Positions 8,391 through 16,468 of a stretch of DNA of 64,000 nt are shown piece by piece (position 1 is the stretch's first letter; each line of letters opens with the position of its first letter). The notes under the pieces are model-generated. The model was not told the origin of the DNA. It worked only from the letters and a program-made list of their open reading frames with translations, and did not search any database. Source of the DNA: Pythium myriotylum (taxonomy: Eukaryota; Oomycota; Peronosporomycetes; Pythiales; Pythiaceae); NCBI GenBank assembly GCA_023091665.1, contig JALJCQ010000026.1, positions 1,550,001 to 1,614,000 of the forward strand, in the 5' to 3' direction. The position numbers and the translations under genes were made by a program.

Positions 8391-10574
8391 ATGCTACGCC
8401 GAAGCCTCGCCCTCGCTCTGGGGACGCTCGCGCTTGTTGATGCAGCCGCTTCCTCCAACTCGATTTGCAAGAGTACTGGCTTCCAGGGGCTCACGCCTAC
8501 ACAGCTTGGTACGAGTCCTCTTCTCGTGCGTTCGCTCGTGAACGGCACCGAGGTCTGCCTCGAGTTCCAGATCGCCGACACGACGGCCACATGGTTCGCC
8601 GTCGGTTTCGCAGCCTCGTCGTCCATGGTCAACTCGCCCAACAGCAATGTCATGCTCTACCAGGCGTCGGTGGGCACGCCCGAGTCGTACGTGCTCGGTG
8701 CGTACTCGAGCAGCGGTGTCAAGAAGGAGACCGACCAGTCTTTCTTCGTGGTCCACGAGAGCTCGACGTCGCCGCTCAAGTTTAGCTACCAGCGCACGCT
8801 CGCAGCCTCGTCGACTAACGACGTCGTGGCAAACCCGACCGGCGAGAACACGTTCATCTGGGCCTACGGCACCTCGTGGCCGATCTCCGGTCACCGCACT
8901 GGCACCAGGGGCTCCGCCAAGTACACGTTGAACTCGGTCGCGGCGACCAGCGGCGCGACGGGCGGCAGCACTACGACGACCATCACCATCACAACGCCCT
9001 CGACGCCATACTGCGATGGCAAAAACTGCACGGCGATCGTCGGTGGCATTGCCTTCGCTGTCATGGTCGTCTTCGGCTTCCTGCTCACTGCTGTCGTGCC
9101 GTACACGCCACTGGGCCACGCGCTGCTCCAGCGCACGCTCACAAGCCCTCCGGTAAAGATGACCAAGAACGTACAGGTGCCGCCACCGCACATGTTGGTG
9201 CTGCAGAACCTCGCGGATCTTCGTCTTGGCGAAGTGCTGGTGGTGCTCGTGTTCGCCGGTGCGCTCGCTGTGCTCGTGGGGCTCAACAACAAGTCGAACG
9301 AACAGAAGACGTCGGGCCAGGTCACTCTGCTGATCATGATGTTCCTCGTGCTCCCGGTCACTCGCATCCCGCTCTGGAAGATCTCGTTCGGCAGCTCGTT
9401 CGAGCGCATGGTCAAGTTCCACCGCTGGCTCGGCATTGCGCTGTTCGTCGCGACGCTCATCCACTTGATCCATGCCAAGAAGGTCGTGAAGCTCTTCAGC
9501 ACGGACAAGTACTCCGAGGTGTACCCAGCCTGGGGAACGCTCGCCTTCATCTGCTTCGTGCTCATCCTGCTCACGGCCAACGAGTTCATGCGCCGCAAAC
9601 TCTACGACGTCTTCTACCTCTCGCACCGTGTGCTCTCGATTCTCGGCTTCGTCTTCGTGATCCTCCACAGCGCTAAGACCATCGGACTCGCTCTTCTTGT
9701 GCCTCTCGCGCTGTACGCGATCGGCGTTCTCAGCTCGTGGGCCACGCAGTACACGAGCCCGTACCAGGCGACGGTCTCTGTCCACGACGCGACGAACGCC
9801 GTCACGCTCATTCTCAACTCCAGCGAAAAGACCAAAAAGTTCGCGCAGACCATGGATATGTGCTCGTACTTTTACCTGCGCATCCCGAGCGTCTCGGGCA
9901 TCCAGTGGCACCCGTTCTCGGCGATCGTCACGCCCAACGGTGACTCGATCGGTTTCTGCATTCGTGCGATGGGCGCAGAGAACGACAAGACCTTCACGCG
10001 CGCACTCGTGGAGAAGGCTCGCCAGAGCCACTCGCTCGCGGTCAACCTCTCGAGTCCGTTCGGCAAGCTTTCGCTGGATGTGGACAAGTACGACGTGATC
10101 GTGCTTGTCGGCGGTGGTATCGGCATCACGCCGCTGCTGAGCGCGATCAACCAGCACCGACTCTTCGCCAAGAAGTCGACCAAGGCCGCGGACTGGAACA
10201 TCCTCTGGTCCGTGCGCTACCCACAGGATCTGCTCATGGTCGACGAGTTCATGCCTACTCAGGCGCAGCTGCACTCGGTGGGCGCGATGCTCCAGGATCC
10301 GTACCAGTCGGCCGCGACTGCTCCGTCGCTCAACGCCACATGGAACGCGCACTGCTCGCAGGAGAAAGAGGACGGCGTTGTGACCCGTGCAGGCGGTGAG
10401 CAGATCGCCTACCGCGCCGGCGTGCCAGTGCTCGAAGAGTACATCAACACGGGTCGTTACATGGGCCGCAAGGTCGCTGTGCTGGCGTGCGGACCGCCCA
10501 CGATGGTCGTGGAAGCCCAGGCGCTCGCGCGCTCGTGCGGCTTCGACTTCCACAAGGAGGTCTTCGCCTGGTAA
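8391..10574 (+). CDS. DOMON-domain ferric reductase (FRE/NOX-like flavocytochrome)
   Basis: A 727-residue membrane oxidoreductase predicted to move electrons from cytosolic NAD(P)H through FAD and two hemes to an external acceptor such as Fe3+ or Cu2+. The ATG at 8391 is chosen because it opens a signal peptide (MLRRSLALALGTLALVDA); the frame is open slightly upstream only through a TTG. An extracellular DOMON domain spans about 30-185, with candidate heme ligands Met88 and His168. A Thr-rich linker follows. Membrane helices run from about 213 to 450, with heme histidines H344/H358 and H412/H426, each pair spaced by 14. The FAD motif is HPFS at 507-510, the NAD(P)H loop is VGGGIGITP near 572-581, and a CGPP motif sits near the C-terminus, which ends FAW. 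The DOMON fusion suggests an added external heme step. Acceptor identity is inferred. Confidence 0.9.
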   Translation: MLRRSLALALGTLALVDAAASSNSICKSTGFQGLTPTQLGTSPLLVRSLVNGTEVCLEFQIADTTATWFAVGFAASSSMVNSPNSNVMLYQASVGTPESYVLGAYSSSGVKKETDQSFFVVHESSTSPLKFSYQRTLAASSTNDVVANPTGENTFIWAYGTSWPISGHRTGTRGSAKYTLNSVAATSGATGGSTTTTITITTPSTPYCDGKNCTAIVGGIAFAVMVVFGFLLTAVVPYTPLGHALLQRTLTSPPVKMTKNVQVPPPHMLVLQNLADLRLGEVLVVLVFAGALAVLVGLNNKSNEQKTSGQVTLLIMMFLVLPVTRIPLWKISFGSSFERMVKFHRWLGIALFVATLIHLIHAKKVVKLFSTDKYSEVYPAWGTLAFICFVLILLTANEFMRRKLYDVFYLSHRVLSILGFVFVILHSAKTIGLALLVPLALYAIGVLSSWATQYTSPYQATVSVHDATNAVTLILNSSEKTKKFAQTMDMCSYFYLRIPSVSGIQWHPFSAIVTPNGDSIGFCIRAMGAENDKTFTRALVEKARQSHSLAVNLSSPFGKLSLDVDKYDVIVLVGGGIGITPLLSAINQHRLFAKKSTKAADWNILWSVRYPQDLLMVDEFMPTQAQLHSVGAMLQDPYQSAATAPSLNATWNAHCSQEKEDGVVTRAGGEQIAYRAGVPVLEEYINTGRYMGRKVAVLACGPPTMVVEAQALARSCGFDFHKEVFAW

Positions 10575-10887
10575 GAAAGTACCGACTGTACAGTACCCAC
10601 ACCCTCGACAACTACAACTTCCATTCATGACAACATCTACATTAGACGAGTAGATGAAAAGCACTTTCGCCGGTAAAAGTGTCCTCAAAGTGTAATGCAG
10701 TTCCATTTTGCCCCCGAAATCCATTCCTGATGAGTCTGGTCACTGGACTCAGCATTAGTCGCGACGAGCCAGCGGTGGCGTCAACCAGCGACAACGACAC
10801 ACTCGCGAGTCTCCATGCGACACGCGAGCATGCCACGATCCTTCGCGCCATCGTCGCAACGCTTCTCTCGCATCCAATGCCCCCATT

Positions 10888-10920
10888 GTGTACCCATGTC
10901 CATTCTCCACATGGGTACAC
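10888..10920. repeat. Perfect 12-bp inverted repeat in the TRM11 promoter
   Basis: GTGTACCCATGT (10888-10899) is exactly complementary to ACATGGGTACAC (10909-10920) around a 9-base loop. It lies just upstream of the TCATTGG promoter elements. It could be a binding site for a dimeric regulator or a chance palindrome. Confidence 0.6.
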
Positions 10921-10929
10921 TTTTCCTCC

Positions 10930-10982
10930 CTCTCATTGGCTCATATCCTCCACACTACCTCTTTTTTCATTGGCCAAAACAC
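10930..10982 (+). promoter_or_regulatory. Paired TCATTGG core-promoter elements of TRM11
   Basis: TCATTGGCTCAT at 10933 and TCATTGGCCAAAAC at 10967-10980 lie ~130-175 bases upstream of the TRM11 ATG. The same pair, at similar spacing, precedes folylpolyglutamate synthase on the other strand. The elements combine an inverted CCAAT box with the TCATT start of the oomycete initiator consensus, so they may mark the transcription start. Confidence 0.5.
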
Positions 10983-11108
10983 TACCCACTCTTCAATACT
11001 GCCCCCACCCTCTATGGGGCTCTATTCTCTCTTCCACAGTACACCCCTCCATTTTTTTCAATGGAGCTCCTCATTAGATAGACAGGCCATCCATCCACAT
11101 CATCGCCA

Positions 11109-12557
11109 ATGACCGCCTCGCCGACCGACTCGTGGCGCGAGTTCCTCGTCTTCTTCGTGCACCGCCACTTCAACTTCCGGTACCCGGAGCTCGAGGCCGC
11201 GCTGGCGCTGCAGGGCGTGCGTCTCGCCGACGCCGCGCGCGCGCTGCCCGAGCCCGAGCGCTCGCCGCTGCTGCGCCTGCGGCTGCCGACTGCCGCGCAC
11301 GCCAAGCAGCTCAGCGCGCGCGCGATCCTCGTCAAGGGCGTCTACGAGGTCTGGGGCCACGCTGCAAGCGGCTACGACGAGCTCGTGCGCGCCGTCGAGG
11401 CGTTTGACGGGCCCGACAAGGCGCGCATCGTCGCCGACGCGACTTGCAAGTGGTGCATCGGCGTCGACGCGTTCGGCAAGAAGCTCACGATGGAAGAGCA
11501 GGAGGCGAGGCGCGCGCATTTCAGCGACGCACTGCCCTTCCAAGGACCCGTGAACGTGCGCACGCCCGACGAGAAGTTTCTGATCCTTGAAGAGTTTGGG
11601 CTCGAGCTGGAAGACCTCAAGACGGCGATGCCGAGACAGCTCTTCTTCCTGCGCGAGATCGCCGGCAGCGAGCGCAACCGAGGTCGTGGTGGTGGACGCG
11701 ATCTCGTGGACCAGCAGACGCTCAAGAAGCGCGCGTACATTGGGCCGACGGCCATGGAGAGCGAGATGGCGCTGCTCATGAGCAACATGGCGCTCGTGCA
11801 GCCCGGTGACCTCGTGATCGACCCGTTCGTGGGCACGGGCTCGGTGCTCGTGCCGTGTGCGACCCACGGCGCTATGTGCTTCGGCACGGACATCGACATC
11901 CGCGTGCTGCTGGGCATCGGCGTGGGCGTGAGCGGCGCCGGTGCCGAGGCACTCATCGAGCAGCACAACGAGACGCGCGTCAACGTTATCAGCAACTTCA
12001 AGCAGTACGGGCTCCCGCTGCCCGAGCTCATTCGTGCCGACAACTCGATCTCGCCGATCGCCTCGCGCTGCGCTGGCTACTTTGACGCGGTCGTGTGCGA
12101 TCCGCCGTACGGCATTCGCGCCGGAGCTCGCAGAAGCGGCCGCAAGCCCGGCGCCCAGGTGCTCACGGCCGAGCAGCTCGAGCAGCGTGCCAAGCAGGAG
12201 AAGTACATCCCGCCCACGCAGCTCTACGCAGCTGAGGACGTCATGAGCGACCTGCTCGAGTTCGCAGCACGTACCCTGCGAGTCGGAGGACGGCTCGTCT
12301 ACCTCCTGCCAACGACCTACGAGTACACGGACGCAGACCTGCCTCGCCACCCGATGCTGCGCGTGATCCACAACTCGGAGCAGAAGCTCACGAAGAAGTA
12401 CGCACGCCGCCTGATCACGATGGTCAAGTTGGACGCGCCGCAGCAGAGCGATGAAAGCAACGGCGACGCGGCGAGCGACGATCGGAGCTACGCCAACCTG
12501 CGCGAGAAGATCCTTTCCGAGAACAAGAAACGCAAAGTGGCCGAGCCCACGTCGTAA
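11109..12557 (+). CDS. TRM11: tRNA (guanine10-N2)-methyltransferase catalytic subunit
   Basis: A 482-residue S-adenosylmethionine-dependent methyltransferase that in yeast and human methylates N2 of G10 in cytosolic tRNAs together with TRM112. The N-terminal half (1-180) matches the THUMP-like TRM11 region, including FVHRHFNFRYPELEAAL and a KFLILEEFG segment. A linker is rich in Arg/Gly (190-198). The Rossmann fold carries DPFVGTGS at 238-245, the acidic SAM-binding DIDIR at 261-265, and the catalytic DPPYG at 331-335. Length is near the family norm (about 460). The ATG at 11109 opens directly on the conserved N-terminus. It is convergent with folylpolyglutamate synthase, 224 bases away, and shares its promoter type. 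Confidence 0.93.
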   Translation: MTASPTDSWREFLVFFVHRHFNFRYPELEAALALQGVRLADAARALPEPERSPLLRLRLPTAAHAKQLSARAILVKGVYEVWGHAASGYDELVRAVEAFDGPDKARIVADATCKWCIGVDAFGKKLTMEEQEARRAHFSDALPFQGPVNVRTPDEKFLILEEFGLELEDLKTAMPRQLFFLREIAGSERNRGRGGGRDLVDQQTLKKRAYIGPTAMESEMALLMSNMALVQPGDLVIDPFVGTGSVLVPCATHGAMCFGTDIDIRVLLGIGVGVSGAGAEALIEQHNETRVNVISNFKQYGLPLPELIRADNSISPIASRCAGYFDAVVCDPPYGIRAGARRSGRKPGAQVLTAEQLEQRAKQEKYIPPTQLYAAEDVMSDLLEFAARTLRVGGRLVYLLPTTYEYTDADLPRHPMLRVIHNSEQKLTKKYARRLITMVKLDAPQQSDESNGDAASDDRSYANLREKILSENKKRKVAEPTS

Positions 12558-12718
12558 GAAATAGATCTCTAGACAAAGCAACAATCACAAAGGCAAACAT
12601 GTATAGACATCAGCGTGGAGGCCAGGTATAAGTGGTGGGGAAGCGGCACGGAGACGCACTAGCCGCTCGTGAAAGCGGCTCGGCTCTGCGTGGCGCGTGG
12701 CTCTCTCTCGTCGCTGAT

Positions 12719-12734
12719 CTCTCTCTCTCTCTCT
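12719..12734. repeat. CT dinucleotide microsatellite
   Basis: An uninterrupted CT run between the convergent TRM11 and folylpolyglutamate synthase genes, probably within 3' untranslated sequence. Confidence 0.8.
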
Positions 12735-12781
12735 TTCATAGGTCTTCTACCTCGATGTTCGTAGGTTCTTCTAATCTATTC

Positions 12782-14425
12782 TCACTCGGACCAGCCGAGA
12801 AAGTCGAGTGCCTCGCCGGCGAGGTACAGCGAGCCCGTGGCCAGCACGCTCCACTGCTCGTCCTTCGCGACGTGAGCTCGCAGATCGGCGATGCAGTCGA
12901 CCGTGGACGGGAGCACAAAGATCTCGTCGTCCTGTTGGCCTCGACCGTTTCCGCCGTGGGTCTTGAGCGCCTTCCAGAGCCGTGCGAGCGTCGTCTGCCA
13001 CTGGAGCTTGCCCTCGGGGACATCGTCCAGTACCTTGAGTTCCTCAGGCGAGTACTTGGCGACGATGTGGCCGAGGTCGGCGGCGAGCAGCGCCTCCGAG
13101 AACGTGTTCATCTTAGCGAGACTCGGTCGCGACGCGCCCGTGGGGCAGAAGTAGACACGGTCAAAGTCGAGCTCCAGCAGCGGTGCGATGATGCCCGCAA
13201 CGTTGCGCTCGTAGTGGATCGTGAAGAAGAGCGCTTTCTTGGGCTTGTCGGTGCGCGCGGCCTGCGACTGCGCGAACCACTCGGCGCACACTTCGAGGCT
13301 GCGCAGCGTGTGGGCGCCGTCGATGTAGAACGTCGTGTTGTGCGCTGGGTCGGCCATGACGTGCGACCGAGCGGGCCAAAAGGCCTTGCGGAGACCTTCC
13401 TGCACGGTGGCTTCGAGCGGCTGAGTCACGTCTGGCAGCGCAAACGACTGGCCTCGCTTGTGCTTGAGCCACGTGGTCGCGAGCGCGACGGCAAGTCCGG
13501 CGTTCACGCGTTGGTAGTCGCCCTGCATGCCGAGCGTGTACGGCTTGCCGTCGGGCGTGGCAAAGTCGTCGAGCACGGGCGCGAGCGCGAGCGGCGTGCC
13601 GGTCTCGTCGGCACACTCGCGCAGCTTGGCCATGGCGAGCGGTTCCTGCGCGGTCGTGAAGGCCGGCACGCCGCGCTTGAAAATGCCGGCCTTGGCGTAG
13701 GCGATCTTGTCGAGCGTCTCGCCGAGGATGCGCGTGTGGTCGAGGTCGAGCGTCGTGATGCCGCAGACCACGGGCTTCTCGATGACGTTGGTGGCGTCGA
13801 GTCGTCCGCCGATGCCGACTTCGAGGATCACGACGTCGACGTGCTCGTCGAGAAAGATGTGGAGCGCGAGCAGCGTGAGGAAGCGGAAGAACCAGGCCAT
13901 GGGCGGGTACTCGCTGCTCTCGTGGGCCGTGGCCTCGAGTCCGCGCCAGACCGCGTCAAAGTGCGAGAGGAACGTCTGCTTGGCCACGGGCTTGCCGTTG
14001 ATGCGGACGCGCTCGCAGGGCGAGATGAGGTGCGGCGACGTGAAGAGCCCGGTCTTGAAGCCGTGCTCGCGCAGGATGCGCTCCGTGAGCGCGCACGTGG
14101 AGCCCTTGCCCTTGGTGCCGGCGACGTGGATGACCGAGAGCGACTCGCGCACGCGCTGCGTCATCTCGAGGCGGTCCATGTAGTGCTGCATCATGGCGAT
14201 CGTCTCTTCGCGCGTCGACACGGCCTTGTCCTGGCCCGTGAGGTCCTTGAACTTGGCCGAGACGCCCAGCAGCTTGGCCATGGCCGCGTCGATCTGCGCG
14301 TCGAGCGACGGCGCCGCGCCGGCGGCGTGCGGGGCCGAGGAAGAGGAAGAAGACGAGGAAGAAGAGGCGGCGGGCGGCGGCTGCTGCGTCATGGCGAGGA
14401 GGCGAGGCGACTGGGGAGATCCCAT
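12782..14425 (-). CDS. FPGS: Folylpolyglutamate synthase
   Basis: A 547-residue Mur-ligase-family enzyme that adds glutamates to folates in an ATP-dependent reaction, trapping them for one-carbon metabolism. The P-loop GTKGKGS lies at residues 103-109, followed by LFTSPHL, VRINGKP, VVILEVGIGGRLDATN and LDHTRILG, all typical of FolC/FPGS. The frame is open to an ATG at 14581, but the core-promoter-like TCATTGGTCAAAAC lies inside that extension, so the ATG at 14425 (MGSPQSPRLL) is preferred; a second ATG lies twelve codons later. The N-terminus has a poly-Ser tract and no obvious mitochondrial presequence from this start. If the longer form were made, its basic, acid-free N-terminus could be a targeting peptide. 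Confidence 0.92.
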   Translation of the reverse strand: MGSPQSPRLLAMTQQPPPAASSSSSSSSSSAPHAAGAAPSLDAQIDAAMAKLLGVSAKFKDLTGQDKAVSTREETIAMMQHYMDRLEMTQRVRESLSVIHVAGTKGKGSTCALTERILREHGFKTGLFTSPHLISPCERVRINGKPVAKQTFLSHFDAVWRGLEATAHESSEYPPMAWFFRFLTLLALHIFLDEHVDVVILEVGIGGRLDATNVIEKPVVCGITTLDLDHTRILGETLDKIAYAKAGIFKRGVPAFTTAQEPLAMAKLRECADETGTPLALAPVLDDFATPDGKPYTLGMQGDYQRVNAGLAVALATTWLKHKRGQSFALPDVTQPLEATVQEGLRKAFWPARSHVMADPAHNTTFYIDGAHTLRSLEVCAEWFAQSQAARTDKPKKALFFTIHYERNVAGIIAPLLELDFDRVYFCPTGASRPSLAKMNTFSEALLAADLGHIVAKYSPEELKVLDDVPEGKLQWQTTLARLWKALKTHGGNGRGQQDDEIFVLPSTVDCIADLRAHVAKDEQWSVLATGSLYLAGEALDFLGWSE

Positions 14426-14485
14426 TTGCGACGAAGAGCTCTTCAGGAGCCGTGGGTGGAGGGCCGAGAAGGGGCCGGGGAGGCG

Positions 14486-14533
14486 GTGTTTTGACCAATG
14501 AAAAGGGAGATAGTGGATTTGTAGCCAATGAAA
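14486..14533 (-). promoter_or_regulatory. Paired TCATTGG core-promoter elements of FPGS
   Basis: On the minus strand TCATTGGCTAC begins at 14531 and TCATTGGTCAAAAC spans 14501-14488, about 30 bases apart and 60-105 bases upstream of the preferred FPGS start. A third, weaker CATTCGCTATAAATC lies further up. The second element differs from its TRM11 counterpart at one of 14 positions. Confidence 0.5.
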
Positions 14534-15399
14534 TGATGGGAGAAGGGGATTTATAGCGAATGGACGAGAAGATAGGAACATGGGTCAACGTCAAGAGATG
14601 GGGCAGGCGGTTGGCGAAACAAACTGGTCTCCGTCGTTCTGAAGTTTTTGGGATGGCAATGCAGACCAACACGTCACTTTCACTAGAAGTGACTCGTCCT
14701 GTGGCTTTGTTGGTCTCGTGGTGAATCACAAGGTTTGAAGTCGTTTTACTGTGAAGTATTATTTTTTTACTTTTGTGTGGAGTTACTTGCGATCCTTCTT
14801 CTTCTGGCCGAGTCGCAACTCCAACGATTGAATCTCGAGTCGCACTCCTCGTCGAGTGTACATGCACGTTCTGAGACCAAATCTACCCCCAAATCATGAG
14901 CTATTATGTATCAGCATGCATCGCCACGGACTCGTCTCGTGTATGGCCTCCTCGCCTGCAGGTTTTCGCAATTTGAGACGTTGCGCTGATACTAAAACCT
15001 ACCGTTGCTAGCTTCCGAGGCTTTCGCTCGACGTCGACGCGACGGCATCCACCAGCTTTTCTTCAGAACCGAAACTCGGCTCTTCCTAAACCCCCACTTT
15101 CGTTCCTCCTCAGTTCATCCATGCAGCCCACACCTCCTCATTTCTGTCACTTCGCTCACTCCCAATCGTAATCGCTTCCTGTTCTCGCTTTCCTTCCCTC
15201 TTCCACCTCGCCCAACCCCCCACATCCATCCCATTCTCCATCCAAAGACCTCCGAGAAAGGCAGCTTCGTCACACGTCACACATCCACTCGTTAGCAACC
15301 TCACTCCCTCTGTTAACTCATCTTTCGTTATCTCCTCCCACAGGCTCACACGCCGGTGGCTGTCAAAGGACACACAGACGACCACCACCAACACCGACG
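14534..15399. other. Divergent intergenic region FPGS / NOP16
   Basis: No gene is supported. TCATTTCTGTCAC at 15138-15150 fits the oomycete initiator consensus and could be the NOP16 transcription start; a pyrimidine-rich leader follows to the ATG. A short A/T-rich stretch lies near 14755-14775. Confidence 0.5.
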
Positions 15400-15897
15400 A
15401 TGCCTCGCTACGGGACCAAGATCAAGCAGCGCAACAAGCGCAAGCTGCGGCGCAACGTCAAGACGCTGCGCCGCTACAAGTCGCGCTTCGTGGGCGACGA
15501 CCGCATCCGCGCGCTCTGGGACCACAAGCTCACGACCAAGCAGAACTACGAGCAGATCGGCCTCAACGCCGACCCCAACTCCCACCAGGAGCTCCGCAAG
15601 AGCGTGGCCGGCGCCGAGGCCGCGCTCGACGACGAGCCGCGGCTCTTCCGCGTGCCCGACAGCGACTTCCTCGGCGAGCGCAACCCGCGCCGCCCGGACA
15701 ACTACATGTCGCCCGACGAGATCCAGTACTTGCGCAAGCTCGTGGGCAAGCACGGCGAGAATTACGCGGCCATGGCGCGCGATATCAAGACCAACAACAT
15801 GCAGTGGACCCAAGAGAAGCTCGAGCGCCGCTGCGCGCGGCTCACGCTGCTCGACGCCAAGCTCATCCGCAACGACAAGGCCGAGCAAGACAAGTAG
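15400..15897 (+). CDS. NOP16: Nucleolar protein 16 homologue (60S ribosome biogenesis)
   Basis: A 165-residue small basic protein matching the NOP16 family, which is needed for assembly of pre-60S ribosomal particles in the nucleolus. The N-terminus (residues 4-30) is extremely Lys/Arg-rich, followed by IRALWDHKLTTKQNYEQIGL, a hallmark of the family. The C-terminal half contains MSPDEIQYLRKLVGKHGENY and a region mentioning DIKTNNMQWTQEKL, also conserved in NOP16. Length agrees with yeast and animal members (about 180-230), somewhat short. The ATG at 15400 is the first in frame after the pyrimidine-rich leader. The gene stands alone, divergent from FPGS. Confidence 0.88.
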   Translation: MPRYGTKIKQRNKRKLRRNVKTLRRYKSRFVGDDRIRALWDHKLTTKQNYEQIGLNADPNSHQELRKSVAGAEAALDDEPRLFRVPDSDFLGERNPRRPDNYMSPDEIQYLRKLVGKHGENYAAMARDIKTNNMQWTQEKLERRCARLTLLDAKLIRNDKAEQDK

Positions 15898-16468
15898 AGA
15901 TTGTTTTCGGCGACTTGATCTTTTTTTTGGAGAATATGATTGTACTTTTGTATTGGACACCATCATGGATTGGGTTCTACTGGTTTCGATTGGCATTGCA
16001 TTCGCGCTCTCTCTCCGCCCACGCCACGCCCCGCGGATGTGGACGGCGGGAGGAAGAAGAGGCGTGGAAAAGCCCGAGGAGAGGCTTCCATCTTGTAAAA
16101 TGTTTTCTATGACGAGGGGGGATGATCGGGGGGTAAGACTGCGTGCCCACGCTGGCGCGTTTATAAGATGCGGCACGACACACGCACGACAGAACGACTT
16201 GGACACGACGGTTGTGGGGTTTTCATTCGGGAAGTCGCGCCCCGAGTCTTCGTCGAACCGCAGATGCGAAGGCGAACTCGGGTCGAGGGCGAGCCACGCG
16301 CGGGCTCCGAAGGCTCTGCTTTGACTAGTAGACAAATAAATAGAATTTCGGGGACAGAGCCTTCGTTGCCGCACGGTCTTGCCAGTCGATCCGATGTCGC
16401 ACTCCGCGTCGCTGGTGAGAAGAAGAATCGAGCGCGTTGCATACGATTGGGGAAAGGCGGTGGTCAGC
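15898..16468. other. Intergenic, 3' ends of NOP16 and unknown acidic protein
   Basis: About 570 bases between convergent genes, with T-rich sequence just after NOP16 that may serve for polyadenylation. Nothing else is recognised. Confidence 0.5.

Larger units (their letters stand above)
10575..11108. other. Intergenic; TRM11 upstream region
   Basis: The 534 bases between the reductase and TRM11 contain no gene. They hold a perfect 12-bp hairpin (10888-10920), two TCATTGG elements (10933, 10967) and a pyrimidine-rich leader reaching the TRM11 start. Confidence 0.6.

Noticed and set aside
8394..10724. 776-residue open frame antisense to the ferric reductase
   Set aside because: Shadow of codon bias; no start context, no domains, and the sense gene is certain.
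11100..12584. 494-residue open frame antisense to TRM11
   Set aside because: Shadow of a well-identified gene; low-complexity Arg/Glu/Val composition.
12632..14494. 620-residue open frame antisense to FPGS
   Set aside because: Shadow of the FPGS gene; no recognisable domain.
14426..14581. N-terminal extension of FPGS from the upstream ATG
   Set aside because: Contains the promoter-like TCATTGGTCAAAAC; transcription probably starts inside it. A targeting role cannot be fully excluded.
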